NCBI GenBank assembly: GCA_013399875.1
Contig: VXAZ01018004.1
Location: 1,152,607 to 1,216,606 of the forward strand
DNA: 64,000 bases
From: Gymnorhina tibicen
Taxonomy: Eukaryota > Chordata > Aves > Passeriformes > Artamidae
Direction: 5' to 3'
Of the stretch, positions 47,634 to 60,895 are shown piece after piece. Each line of letters opens with the position of its first letter. Positions within the stretch are counted from its first letter, which is position 1. The position numbers and the translations under genes were made by a program. The notes under the pieces were generated by a model, which had not been told where the DNA came from, searched no databases, and saw nothing but the letters and a program-made list of their open reading frames with translations.

Positions 47634-48798
47634 ATAATCTAATCTTACACTCCTATATGAATCAGGTAAAAATATCTAAATTACCACATGGAAGCTTTAT
47701 TTTAAAAAAGGAAATAAAGACTTAACATTCTGATGATTTCTTGTTTTAAAGTAACTTCAAAAGATGGCAAAACATCCATTTTAATAGCAAATATTAGGGA
47801 GGAAGAATATGGAACACAATGATAATGGATTCTTATGGTAATCATAGCAGTGAGGGTGAAACAAGTATGTTTGAAGACTGTTCTAATTACAGGTTTTCCT
47901 TGGATTTTAGTATGAAGTTCTTAATTTATTCTTCAAGCTACACTGAACTGCAGATCCAGAAATCAGTACTTCTAGTCACAGCAGCATTCATTGGTATCAA
48001 AATGCTCTAATAGTGGTCTTTACATCAAAACTTTAGTGCTTCAGAGCACTAAATTGTTATTAACTCCTTAAAATAATTGACTTAGCTTAGAGATCACTCT
48101 ACAGAGATATCTTTTTTCTCAGGAAAGATTATGTTAGTGCTGTTATCATTGCTTTTTCAAGTAATGTCCTTTTCCTATAAAGCCATTTTTAATAGCTATT
48201 GTAATATTTTCATCAAATTTGTGCTATTAGCTGATGATGTTTTGCACAGATGTGTTGTTTATGTTTGTAAATCATATGTGTGACTCATCATTGTATATCT
48301 GAACCCCCTTTGTCCAGAAGCATTTTGGTGTTCACATTTTTTACTCTTTCTTTCCTCTCTCCCTTTTTTTCCTCTTGAAAGCAGGGACATTATAATATTT
48401 TATAATATATAATTTTTGAATTTTACAAGTCAGCAGAACGTTTCAGAGTCTCATGAGCAAGTTAGTCAAGGCATTAGTGAGAATGATGTACAGAGCAGAT
48501 TGCAAAGTGATGGGTCATCATCACACTGGCCCTTTCAGCTTTGTTGTCTGCTATGCAGTATCAGTAATCTCATACAGCACTACATTGATATGTGCCATGA
48601 TACCTTAAATCTTTGCAAGGAGAGCAAGAAGTAATCTGACTGGTGCTACAAAAGCAGTATTTCATTAAAGTAGACGTAATGATATCAATTTATATCAAAT
48701 GGCAGTCTTGCCCTTTTGTAGTTTGTTGCTTCAGACCTAGAGCTGGAAGTGATACTTCTCATTGAGGGTAATCCTTTTGTTGTTTGTCTTTCTTTCAG

Positions 48799-48811
48799 AA
48801 TGCAAGCAAAG
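48799..48811 (+). other. Candidate 13-nt microexon (speculative)
   Basis: AATGCAAGCAAAG is preceded by TTGTCTTTCTTTCAG and followed by GTGAGTAAA, both near-ideal splice sites on the sense strand of MYO16. Joined to exons 11 and 12 it would give Arg-Met-Gln-Ala-Lys and then read exon 12 out of frame to a TGA after five more codons. It could thus act as a poison exon, or simply be a chance pair of sites. Confidence 0.2.
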
Positions 48812-48974
48812 GTGAGTAAATGAAGTATTTTAAAGTCATCAGTTTTGAGGGCACTTTAAGCGCAAATTCATAAACCTGGTAATGACTAACTTCCCATGAG
48901 GAATGAAGGTCATTCTTGAAGTTTAAAACTGTGATTTTCAAAATGGCTGCATCCTTGGCAATTTTGGTAATTAC

Positions 48975-49628
48975 TATAGAATCATAGAATGGTTTGGATT
49001 GGAAAGGACCTTAAAGATCATGTTGCTCCAAACCACCTGCCATGGGCACCTTCCACTAGACAAGGTTGTTCTGAGCCGCATCCAACCTGGCCTTGGACAA
49101 TTCCAGGGATGAGGCATCTACAGCTTCTCTGGGCAACCTGTTCCAGTGCCTTTCTAATCCCACAGCGAAGAATTTGATCCTAATATCTAATTTAAACCTG
49201 TCCTCTTTCAGTTTAAAGCCACTCCCCCTTGTGCTATCATTACCTGCCCTTGTCAAAAGTCCTTCTCTGGCTTTCCTGTAGGCCACCTTTAGGTACTGGG
49301 AGGCCATAGTAAGGTCACTCCAGAGCCTTTTCCTCTCCAGGGTGAACAACCCCAGCTCCCTCAGCCTGTTTTCATAGAATAGGTGTTCCAGCCCTCTGAC
49401 TATCTTCATGGCCCTCCTCAGGACTTGCCCTTCTTGTTCTGAGGACCCCAGAGCTGGACACAGCACTCCAGATGGGGAATCACAAGGGCAGAGTAGAGGG
49501 CAGGATCACCTCCCTTGACCTGCTGGTCACACTTTTTTTGATGCAGCCCAGGATACCGTTGGCTTTCTGGACTACAAATGCACATTGCCGGCTCATGTCC
49601 AGTCTCTCATCCACCAGCACCCCCACTA
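48975..49628 (-). mobile_element. CR1 retrotransposon fragment, minus strand
   Basis: The plus strand begins with TAGAATCATAGAATGG, the reverse complement of the CR1 tail (ATTCTATGATTCTA). On the minus strand an uninterrupted 136-codon frame (49466 to 49056) reads the end of CR1 ORF2: ENRLRELGLFTLERKRLWSD, 'LTMASQYLK', 'WNRLPREAVDASSLE'. Upstream of that, 49500-49628 matches the CR1 segment encoding the region around 'GCIKK' (TTTTTTTGATGCAGCCCAGG, CGGCTCATGTCC, CACCAGCACCCCCA) with stops. It is 5'-truncated at about 49628, where unrelated LTR-like sequence begins. Confidence 0.92.
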
Positions 49629-49639
49629 AAGCACTTGGA

Positions 49640-50000
49640 TGAAGTGTCATTGGTTAACACCAGCTGGCAGCTCAACCCCACGTGGCTACTAGATCATTCC
49701 TTCCTCAGTGGGGTGGGGGAGGAGAATTAGGAGAGAAGTTACAAAACCCTTGGGTTGAAATAAATTCAATTGAATAGAGAAAACAAGAAATGACAGATAA
49801 AGAATTCATTCTCTCCTTCCCATGTGCAGACAGGTGTTCAGCTATCTCCAGGAATCATGTGTACTGGTGACTTGGGAAGACAAACACCATCACTGAATGT
49901 CCCCTCTTCCTTTTTCTACCCCCAGCTTTTACTTTTTCTTTTCCTTTTACCAACCTTTCTGACCCAGTTTAGGATAATTTACAGCACTGTAAATTACTAA
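49640..50000 (+). mobile_element. Sequence resembling an avian endogenous retroviral LTR, partial and old
   Basis: The order of words (ACCAGCTGGCAGCTCA, then GTGGGGTGGGGGAGGAGAAT, AACCCTTGGGTTGAAATAAA, CAGGTGTTCAGCTATCTCC, ACTTGGGAAGACAAACACCA and CCCAGCTTTTA) recalls a common LTR-type repeat of bird genomes that I know only from memory. No internal retroviral genes, second LTR, clear TG...CA ends or target duplication were seen, so it would be a solo, truncated copy. Family, orientation and limits are uncertain. It abuts the CR1 fragment directly, so one of the two probably inserted into or next to the other. Confidence 0.5.
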
Positions 50001-53000
50001 TCCCTCATGAAATCTTACTGATAGGGGTTGATTATACTGTAAGAGATGATCAGAACCCAGAACGCTCTGATGTTCTCCCTGACAAGCCTAGAATTGGAGT
50101 AAATCACCCTGGGCAATTGCTGAGATGTAACTAGGTATTTGGGACTGTCTTAGAGGCTACAGACCATTTCAAATCTGCTTGTACAACGTGATAGTGTAGT
50201 GAGAGTTACCAGGGTACTCATATTATGGAAAAATGAAATAGCTCTTTCCACATAGTCTGACTGTAGATAGATTATTCTGTTTTATCCCCTTTGGAGTTGT
50301 TTCTTTGTATCCGTTTGGCTTGTTTGCTCCATTATCCCCGTTAGGTCCTTTCTGATACTTTATAAACAAGAAGTGCACAAGATACCTTCATATGGCTATG
50401 GTGACTTGTGTAATTAACCAGGACTTAATTTATAGGATATAAAGAAAAGTGGTCACTCTTAGGATGGGACTGAACTGATTCATCTTCGGTTTATCCATTT
50501 TTGCAGGTATTTCACAGACTCAGTGTAGCTCCATTTTATGGCAAGGGAAAGAATTAATGCTTTGTAACAGACCTTAAAAAGTTGAGAGAACAACATTTGT
50601 GAGTTGAGACAGATGCAGTTTTTGAAGCTATACCATGGTTTTCTAGCTCACAGAATTAGTATTGTAAATACAAATATCAGTCCTTATATTAGATGTCACA
50701 GAGTTTGGACTGTGAGGATGGTAAAGCTGCTGGTGTTTCTGGGGCTTAGTGGCAGTGCACAAATGACTATAAGAGAAAGTAGTTTCTCTTTGGCCTGGAG
50801 TTTTCAGTAGGAAGCCAGACACCTGACTTTATTTAGAAGGCATCTAGCTGTATTTTGAAGGCAAAAATAAGTATCAGCATTGTTTGTTGCTGGGCATCTT
50901 CAGAATCTTGTAATGCAGCCCTCATTTGCTAAAGCAATTACAAACGTGTGTAAATGTGTGTAAACTATTGAAGTCAGTTGAATTATTCATGTCTGCCAGA
51001 CACTTAACCATTCTACAAGATTGACAAGAAAAGGGGTCCCTTGAGCAGGAGGATGTAATTAGGTCATTAAATATCCAGATACAGGGAAAAGATGACATGG
51101 GGTCAGTTAAGTCTGATGGTTCCTAACTTTCAAATTGGTGTGCAATCTGAATAATCTTCCAGCACTACGTATATTGCATTTAGTATAGAATGCATAAAAC
51201 TTAGTGAAGCTTCTTGCAGAGAGTTTATTGTTTTGTGCAAATAGAGAATGTCCTGGCTTTTAAGCGGTTTCAGTGAGAATCTCAAGGTATTGTTCTCCCT
51301 CCACTGTTAGGTGCATACAACTCTATTAATTTCCTTAGGCAATCATAAATCTGTTGGGCACACACAAGCGTAATTCTGGCTGAACTGTTTCAGCAGTTCT
51401 TTTGGCTTTCTTTATTTTAACTTTAAGATCTGTGAAATTTTAAAATGCATATTTCATTTCTAGATTTAAGTGCCACCTTTGGTACCTCTGGTTTCCACTA
51501 ACACTTGACATTTCTGATCTCTCAGATTTAACTAAATGTTTATTAGATCACTAAATAACCCTTATAACCCTTATAAAAATCTATGCATGTTTTACAGCTG
51601 TGCATTTTAAAGCTTGTGCTATTTCTAAACATGGAGAAATATTTTCACAAGGTACTAAAATACCTACCACAGCACTGGATTTCATCTAAAAGCCTGGATT
51701 ATAAAAATAGATATATATGTGTACAAATAAGCATAATGAAAGTTCTTGGCCCATATCTCACAAGCTGACTGAGTTCCACGTGCCTATAACAAGTAGCTAA
51801 TAACTTTATTTCAGAACCTTGAGGTTCCAACAAAAATCATTATTGAGTACTTCATAATTTGCTGACATTGGATAATGACAAAGATAATGGACATAGATTT
51901 ATGTGTGGTAGTAAGAAGTTCAAATGCCTGCCATAGAAATAAACTTGTTAAAATATTATCAGCTACTAATATTTTCACTAATCCTTATGCACTGAAACTC
52001 TTCTAAGGAAATGCTTGTTAGAATTACTGACTTCTTAATGCAAACAGCATATATCTAAAATAAATATTTTAAAGAAGTAAGTGTGCAACACATTAGTTTA
52101 TGCCAGTGGCACTATGCAGGAACTTTGAATTATCAGATTAAAATGCAAATTGTCACACAGATTAATTTTACTGTATAATTTTTAAATAATTCCTTGTTAT
52201 TTATTGCTTAATTAAATATAACTGCATGCTTTCAGTGCTTAGAAAAATATTAGTTGCTCTTGAGTGCTGCTTTTTTATGTTCATGGGACTTGCATAGGTC
52301 ATAGGAATTGTATAGATGCAGTCCAGCTGCCTCACACTTAAAAACAACTGTGACCCTCCTGCTGTTTCTTCTTTCCGTGGCTTTGCAGCTGTTAAATTCT
52401 TTCCACTCAACTCAGATGTCCATGGCACCCTTTTTCTCCTTATCCATATCTTGATATTCTTTACAACCATTTAATCTTCAGCAGAAGCACCTGGAATGAC
52501 ACTGCCTAAAGCTAGATTTCCTAGTCAGGCTGAATAATAGTAGGTGGCTAATACTGGTGATATCTGAGAGCAAACACTAAATCCTATGCAAGCATGCACG
52601 TAAAATCCTTTTATGCATCTTAATCACTGGATCGTACTTTGCTTTCTTGTTTAGACCAATGTGGCATTAATTTAAAAACATCTGTTTTAGCAGAATTACT
52701 CCAGCTGCACTCCACTCTAAATGAGAGCAGAATCTGGTCCACTCTTGGCACCGTATGCAGAGGGGATGACCTTAGCCTGTCTTTGAAAAATGTTGCTTTT
52801 GTCCAGTTTGTCTAACCATTATACAGTCCAGAGCCAGGAGAATCCCTGTAACCCAGACTGATACTACCCACAGGGTTCAGAGGCACAAGGGAAGCTCCCA
52901 CAGAAGAGAGTAGAAGTAGAGATGATCTCACAGAGAAGCTATTTTGCCATATGTTTTAAAAAGGTCCAAAAATCCTTCCCCATAATCCCAATAAATGTTG

Positions 53001-55802
53001 TCTAAGCTACTAGTGAGTATTGTGGGAAGGGTTTTATGTGTTCCCATTCCTCTTTGGCTAAGTACTGGTTACACAGGAGAAAAAAAACCAAAAGGAATGA
53101 AGAAATAAATCATTATCTAGGTGGAACAGCAAATCTAATCCTATTTCTCTTTAATATCACAATTTCCATTTAACTCTGGTTTTACTTTCTGCTTCTGCAA
53201 TATACATCTATCTCAGTATATTTCCCAGTGAGCTGGGCAGTGCTTTCTTGGCAAACAGTGAGCCACTGAAGTAGCAGTCTCACCAGGAGACCAAGTGGGA
53301 ATATTTTCCAAGCCCACCTCGGTGTTTCAATTGAAGGACTTTTGATTTCGATGCTCTATTATCACATGGCTGTGTCTGTAGAGAAAGAACATGAGCTTCA
53401 TTGGACACCAGTCCTACAACACCTCTGTGTTAAACAGAATCAAATTAGCAGGTGAACAAAGAAATTTAAATTTATTCTATAGTCCATATTTTCTGTGTAC
53501 AGGGAAGCATTTTATGGCCCCATGTGCATGTTGGTGGAGTGCCCAAGCATGATGAGGTGGTTAGCTGTGGAAAAGACCTACCTATCAAGCGCTAAACGTA
53601 AACATTTGCTGAGGTAGAGTCACATGTATATGTTTGCAGATGTAGTAAGAGCTGCTTGTTTGCTCAATGCTAGTGTATTTCTGAGATAATGTGTGATTTT
53701 TGCCATTTTTTGAAGTGAATATGTTTTACATTGCTTTATCAAGATGGAATGGGAATGTCAGCTTTAAGTAAGATGGTGCAAAAGTATTGTAATGCAAATC
53801 TTTAGCAGATGTTGTGAATTCATATTTTTTATTTGCGTAGCTGAATCCACTAATCCCAAGAGCTGAACTATAATTTATATTCTACTCACTATTCTGCTGC
53901 CACATTGTCTGAGATGAGGAAGCCTCTGCTTAATTACAGGAAGTATATGAATAAATATTCCAGGATTAAGACACACATATCTTCATTACTTCTCTTCAGA
54001 AACTGAAATTCAGATGTCTAGAAAAGATTAAGGGTCACAAAGCCTAATGCAAAAAAACACATAAAACTCAGGAAAAAATAATTCTTCCAATTCATTTCTT
54101 TATCATCTGTCATAAGGTACTATCTTTATCTGAGAAATTTGTCTTACTTTTTATTCAGTCTAAATTAAAACATCCCAAACGGCCATTTCTGCAAAGGTAT
54201 TTTGATGCAGTGGATTTCATAGCCATGACCCTCTCTCAAAAGTCAGTACTGAGCTCTACAGTGGCCCAGTGGCTGACTCACATTTGAGTCATTATAAAAT
54301 TTTGTTCTGGGGATTTTCTGAGTATTTTTCCAGTTTTATTTCTTAGCCCTGACTTTTGCTCTTTTATTTCAGTTACATGCCATTTATTATCACTCTAAGT
54401 ATATTTTCGTTTTTCCACAGACACATTAAAGCATGCTATATATTGCCCTATGCCCCCATGTATGGAAAGTGAATTTTCAATTGTTGAAGTAAATAATCAG
54501 TATATTTTACCTGAAAAAAATCCAGCAGCATATATAAAAACATGGTAAAGCTATGAGAACTGTCCAGTTTGCTGTAATATCACTTTTAGCATTATTTGCA
54601 GATTCTTCCTGGCAGGAAATGTTTGTGTGCCAGATTAACCCAGAGAGAATAAAATTGCTTGCAGTCTTTCCAGAATTGCTGTAATTTATTTTTTCTCTCT
54701 TAATTCTTTTTGGTCTGCAGATCTAGTCATTTAAGACTGTGTTGCTTGATATCAATTAAGATATTAAAAAAACAATTCTTGTATGGTAGGCAGGTACATT
54801 GAAGTTTTGGTTCATTGCCATATATATTTACTCATTGTTTCAGGTACATTGCACTTCATGCTCACATTTTCAACATTCTGAATTATTTCTGTAAGTCTGT
54901 ATGAAGCAGCCTCGGTGCAAAATTTTTCATAAAAAGTTGAACCTTATAGTCTTCTTATACTGTTATTTTTGTATTCCTGTAAGAGAAGCCCCAAATTCAG
55001 TCTGTCTGATGTAATCTGTTATTTCTAAAAGAATCTTTTTCTTCTCCATATCCAAAGATTTATTCTCTCAAAAATTTTGAATATCTGCTTTGATTGTTAA
55101 TATTTCTGCTCTATAGTGAGATATTTATGTCATATATATTGTAAAGAGATTGACAATCACTTTTGTTTTCTTGGAAGCTATAATAATCTATTTCCCCTTT
55201 CCTAATTATCTGGAATTTCCCATGTTCCTCATATTTCAAAAATAATTAGGTTATTCCTTGGAGGAAAAAAAAAAAGAATATAACAGAGGGAAGTGGAATG
55301 AATGAATATGTATCCTTTATATACAGGTAACATTAATAAAAATTCCATCCTATTATTTGCTGCTGAGTGCTTTTATAAGTTTTCTACTGAAAAATTTTCA
55401 GGCATCCTTTTATTTTTTACTTTAAAAAATTAGATATCAATCTTCAGTAGATAGGCTTTCTAGTTGTTTCAGTTCTCACGTGATAGACTGTTCAAATATA
55501 AACCTTACCACTCTTCCCATCCTCCCCAAATCCAAACAAACAAAACTAAAAATCCTGAGTTATAAGTATGTAGTGACAAGTTTGGCAAACAAAGTCCATT
55601 TCTTTCACATACTTCAGATATCAACAATTACTGATTGTCAGAGAAAGAGCAAAGGAAGTATAGAAAGGGGAAGAAAAAAATTTACCAAGACAGCACAACC
55701 TGAACCTTTATGATGGCAATTTTTGCATTTCTTCTCACAGAAGTATGGGACACAATTTAATTTTGATTGCAGCCTTTTATTCCCTACCTTTTGAATAGAT
55801 CT

Positions 55803-55875
55803 TACTAAATCATACCAGTTTATCTTGGCAAACAGAGTACTAAATCATACCAGTTTATCTTGGCAAACAGAGTAC
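55803..55875. repeat. Perfect 35-bp tandem duplication
   Basis: A 35-base unit beginning TACTAAATCATACCAG occupies 55803-55837 and 55838-55872 without mismatch, and three more bases continue the pattern. Identity suggests a recent duplication, possibly polymorphic. Confidence 0.92.
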
Positions 55876-58800
55876 ATTGTAGCAAGCAAAAGAAAGAGAA
55901 AATGAAACTACAACATAATAAATTACACTGACAGGAGTTTCACTCATTTTTCCTTACGTAAGTTGTGTTTCAATATTTAAAACTTAAAACTACATAACTT
56001 AGCACTCTTTTAAAGCAGTTACCTGCCAGGCATATGTGATTTTTATTTTTTAAGCAACAAGACAAAGATGTGGAAAGAAGTAGTTGCCTTCAGGAAAGAA
56101 TTGACTTGTGGTGTTAGAAACTATCCTCTTACTGAGGACATTGGATTGTAGTCATTAGCTACCTCTGACTTTATTATTTTTGGTGTTTCTTTCTTAATTA
56201 GGCAGGAGAGAGACCTGAGAAAAAGAGCAGCAAAACCAACCAAACAACAAAAGTAGTTCTGTGGCTTCAGTTCAAAGACATCTTTTATTAAGCTATTGAT
56301 TTGGAGCTGCTTGTTTTTGTGCCCTTTTGTACTTGCCGTGTCTTTTCCTTTAGTGTCTTCTATCACGTTGTGCTATTGAAATTGAGTGAGTCGTGTTTAT
56401 TCCAATGCTTAAAGATTTGCTGCGCATACAGAACTGGGAGTACAGCCCTACAGCCCATTTGTGCACACTCCGTGTAAATCAAATAGCGTGCTGAGCCTTA
56501 GAATATTGCTGTGGGTTACTGTGCCATAACCTGAACTGCAGAATATTCTGTCTTGGGGAAAAACAGCCTGCTGGCTCTTGTCAGCTGTGCACTTAGGGAA
56601 GTGAGGGAGAAAATGATTAGATAACATCCTTATCTGTGAAGACCCAAGAGAACTGAGCTTTCCATATTCACAAGCTATTGGCAGCAGTATCTACTCCAAA
56701 CAAACAAAAAATTTCCCTGATAGAGCGCATCATTCAGAAGCAAAGGAAGAGAGGTCAGAGCACATTTCTGCAACACCAGAGAATCCTGGCCAGTCTGTAC
56801 ATGCTCACAGTGTGAGCCTGTCTAGCCAGAATGTCTTTCTTCTGTTTATGCCTGTGAAAATGACAAGTTAAGACAAGGAGGGTGCTTAGGGAACAAGCTG
56901 GGGAAAATGGAGCTTCTCTCACACTGATATCACGTGGATGGGCACTGGGGAGACCCCCCTTCACCCCAATAGTAGTGCACTGTCTCAGCTTGTAACTAGA
57001 AGACGTTTTGCATTTACTTCCTAATCAACACTACATTAGCCTTGACGTGGCAGTGGAGTGGTGTGATTCAAATTAATGTCCCTGTTTTGTATTTTGTTTT
57101 GCATTCCTTAGTGAATGAGTTGCTCTTGCTAGCCATGAAATACTGGGGTTTTTTAGCCTCCTGGATATGAAGGAGATTCACTTTGTCTAATATTAGGTGT
57201 CTAGGCTAGAGGCAAGAGCACCTTTATACTCAGTGGAAAGACATGATGGTCTTAAAGTGCACAGTTCATCTGACCTATTGTAAGGAGCAATATTACAGTA
57301 AGGAATATGACACCAGAATACTCTATTCTATTGAATCTTAAGAAAGTCTAGACAAGTAATTTGTCAATCTAAGTTTAGCTGAAATGTATTTCACAGGATT
57401 AAAGACCTTTTTTAGCAAGGTAGCACTGAGTGTGCTTTCTGGATTCCTCAGGATCCTCTCTAAAGCCTCACAAATACACTCTGCATTATCTACTGGGGGC
57501 AAAATGTGTGACCTGCCAGGTGGGAAGAAGCCTGGTACTTAGTTGGGTTTTTTCACTCACGTCAGAGTGAACTAAGACTGGAGCGGTAGGGGAAGAATTC
57601 TCTGAAAGGGAAAGTTTCAAAGCCTCTCCAGATTGCATTTCCCCAGAAGCAAGACCCATTGTTGCAAGGAATTCAAGTTTATCTCTATAAGCCTGCACCT
57701 TAATTTCAGTATTCTTATTACTAATTTCTGTGATAGAATAAATTCTGAAAAGTAATAAGTTCTTTTGTTATTCCTGAAAATGATTAAATTTAAGATAATG
57801 TTAAATTATTGTGTCTACATGGAAACACCAGGTCAATCCACAGTAAAAAGTATCTGATACCCAAAAGAAGGGTCATTTTGCATTTTGATAATAATGTCAC
57901 ACTTACAGGTTTTTATTTCTTTCTTTATATCTTAGTTCATTGTCAATTTTAAAAAGTTTCAGTATTTTCACTCATTTAAAACTAAGTACAGAAGAAATCA
58001 TATAAGCTTATGGTTAGATCACCACTTCTGTCCAGGACAAATTTGGGCTGCCACCAACAGGTGTAGCCCACTTATTCCCATTCATTCAGGAACTTGCATT
58101 AATTTCCTGGCATTGACACTGTATATGCACAACTGGACCGAGAGTCAAATCGGGGAACCATTTTGGCTGAAAAATAGCTGCAAACTTAGTGTTGTTCTTA
58201 TCCTTATATGAGATGAAAATGGTTGATAGCAGATAATAACACAAGACCTAATTTCATTCTGGGTGCTTAGCCAGTAGATTTGACCCAGAGTGATAAGGCA
58301 AATAAGGAAGCTCTCTTAGACCCTCTGTTAGTTACTCTGCAGGATGAGTAGCTCAGTCAGGCAAATAGGCATAAAGGTGAGCTTCCTCTCAGTCACCCAG
58401 AATGAAAGTATCCAGTCTGGACTTCTCTGAGTCCATCTGTGGCCAGTGGAGAAAGGCACCTCCAGAGGGCAATGTCTTCTCATTTTATCAAAAGTATCTA
58501 GAATGTGTAGAACAAGTCACCTTGTGGAAATACCTGTCTTCACAGGCTCTATGGAGAACAAGATGACTAACTCAGGCTTGGAGCACAGCTTTTCAGTGTC
58601 TAACATAGGGAAAATCAGATCATCTTCCAAATGTCCTGCTGTGTTCACAGAGGAAGTTTATGGAATTGTTAAATTTCCATAGTTACCTCTTCCTCTACTA
58701 TCACAACCATTAGCCCATCCTCTTTTTCTAAGACAGAGCTTGCTTTAGCAGACAGAAGGGGATTGTGAACTCTGATTAGACTTCCAGGATAATGTGGTGG

Positions 58801-59866
58801 AATTTCAGAGACTTTAAAACCTGGAGGAAAACAGTGGGTCATTTTTGTCTGGCCTCTGTAATACAGATTGTAAGGAATGTTTGGCTATCCTTGGATCCTA
58901 TCATTTGCATGTCTTTAAAGAAAACTTGAGTCAAACTTAGAATTTCAACCTTTTAAATTTTAATTTGGCTTTGTTTCAGGAGAGAAATATGTTTCTTTGG
59001 GTTTCTGCTGTGAGGGAGTTTCAGGCTGACCACTTTTGCAGTTACTTCTTCACGCATTGTGAGTCAATGCTTAATCATCTTTGTTTCAGTCAGCAGTTGC
59101 TAAGCTTTCCAGCAGCTGTCTCTCTAACACCTCTGATTCCCCATTATTCCTAAGAAAACCCTGTTGATACAAGTATGGAAACAAGGTGACCCCAGCCTTA
59201 ATAGAAATCCATTTTAAAAATGCCTTTGTGACCATATAGCTAGTGGAATATCAGGAAAGTGCTATCACCAGTTTTCTAATGCTAATCTGGAGTGTGAGAC
59301 TAAATAAAAGGATCTGTGGTGAAGTTCTGGACCCTTCTTACCAGCATTCCTCCAAACAATTCCTGGGCAAAATTTGGGAACCAGGACAGGCTAGTGACCA
59401 GTCAAAGAAGGCAGCTTAGATGCGGCTACACTGTATTGGAAGGGGACAGAGTTTAATAGAACATAGAAGATTACATAATATTAAATGCAGAAATAAATCA
59501 GCAGGCTAGGGTTTTGCCAGATGGTTCCTATGCCAGAGAAACAGTCTCTCTCACTTTTCACTTACTAGTATAGACTTAGCCATGAAGTCCTTAGCAGGAC
59601 TGCTACCAGACAAGATAACATTTCCAGACTGCAGGAGCTGAGATACCCAAGGGTCTGTGCAGCTACATGAAGCTAGAAGTCTAGGTGCAATTTGGTCCTA
59701 CAGCAGCTTACCTGCAGATGTTGCTCCAGAGTTGCCACAGCTTCTGGGACAATTGAGGTCCCCAGAGTCATGCCAGCACTGCAGCTTTGCCCACCATGGT
59801 GTGTGCAAGGGGCCCCAAGACAGCACAGTTTAGGGTTGCAGCAGAGCTATAGGTGAATTCAGCTGT

Positions 59867-59884
59867 TAAAAAAAAAAAAAAAAA
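59867..59884. repeat. Poly(A) run
   Basis: About 17-18 consecutive A within the longest intron. No gene-derived sequence was recognised upstream, so it is not evidence of a processed pseudogene. Confidence 0.8.
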
Positions 59885-60792
59885 GTCAGGAAATGTAATT
59901 AGCACACAAACTTCAAAACTTACCCATTTCACTGGGAGTTTAATCAAAAGTGACATGCTTGTAAAGTACATCCTTTCCAAAGCCTGGCTTTTTGTAATGA
60001 GAAAGCATTCTGACTCACTACCTGCAGTCAGATCTAGACAGAGGGAATACCTCCAAGAAAATATAGTAATAATATGTAGCATTAAGATGTAAAAAATTTA
60101 TCCGTATTCTTAATATGTTACAGTAAATTCAATAATCCACAATTAAAACTTGAATTTTATATTTTATTGGACTTTGTATTACTTAAGTTTCCTTCTTTGA
60201 TACTTTTATCTGGTACATCAGAGAGCCCTTTTATATCCAGCATTTTCTGTCTTTGAAGGTACTCAATGCTATAAGCAAGTCTCCTCTTGAACTTCTCTCT
60301 AGTAGTGTAAACCGATCAAGTTCCTGGAAGTCTCTTTGCTACATGACTTTTTGTTCAAAATGAAAATTTATTTCAGAGTGATGAAAATCATTTTTGTCAA
60401 TGTCACTTTCTTATTAATTACTCCTTAGGAGGCATAAGTTGTGTGACACATACTGAAAACATATTTTCCTTCTTTCAATGACCCAGTTCAGTCCCAATGA
60501 TCTTGACTGGGGAGGCTTTTCATTCCTTTGGCATTGATTTTCAGTGAGGCATCCAAAGAACTGACAGGAAGCAAATTTGGGTTTTAGGCATCACTTGTTA
60601 TTAACCAAGGTCATGTCTAATAATATACAAGACTTAGAGTGATTTGCCTTCTTGTTTTCTTCACCCTGATCAGAATCCTAAGCTTCCGGTTTGGATATTA
60701 AAGATTTGAGAATCAAAGGAAAACTGACAATTTCTACAAAGATATCAACCAGGCCAACATTAGAGTAACTCTACTTCTGCTGATTTTTCTAG

Positions 60793-60895
60793 GTACAAAG
60801 ATTTGGCTGATACAGCAGCAGGAGAGAAGAAGAAATTGTCTGCCAAGGAGAGATGTCGTCTTGTTCTTCAGCAGTGTAAATTACAAGGCTGGCAG
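60793..60895 (+). CDS. MYO16: MYO16 window exon 12: start of the converter
   Basis: A 103-base exon: one base completing an Arg codon, then 34 codons ending in phase 0. It reads [20 protein letters not shown], then [14 protein letters not shown]. After the SH1 helix, myosins have 'F..RY..L' followed by a helix and then '(Y/W)Q.G.(T/H)K(V/I)F'; the exon ends exactly at GWQ, and the next exon is expected to begin with the 'G.HKVFLK' part, which I did not find up to 64000. Boundaries are TTTTTCTAG|G and CAG|GTTTGT. The KKK and SAKERC stretch matches the class XVI converter as I recall it. Confidence 0.93.

Larger units (their letters stand above)
42519..60792 (+). other. MYO16: MYO16 intron between window exons 11 and 12 (18.3 kb)
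   Basis: The largest intron in the window, GT-AG. It includes the AT-rich near-repeats at 46174-46230, a 135-bp polypyrimidine tract (47499-47633), a possible 13-nt microexon (48799-48811), a minus-strand CR1 with an LTR-like neighbour (about 48975-50000), a 35-bp tandem duplication (55803-55875) and A runs near 55263-55276 and 59867-59884. Other open frames (43515-43874, 52201-52470 minus, 57486-57698 minus, 59768-60082 minus) resemble nothing known to me. It ends TTTTTCTAG. Confidence 0.75.

Noticed and set aside
47465..47725. 86-codon Leu/Phe/Pro-rich frame that looks like a membrane segment
   Set aside because: It is the translation of a polypyrimidine tract.
59768..60092. Opposed open frames of 104 and 79 codons around a poly(A) run, suggesting a processed pseudogene
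   Set aside because: No recognisable gene sequence precedes the A run and no target duplication was seen.
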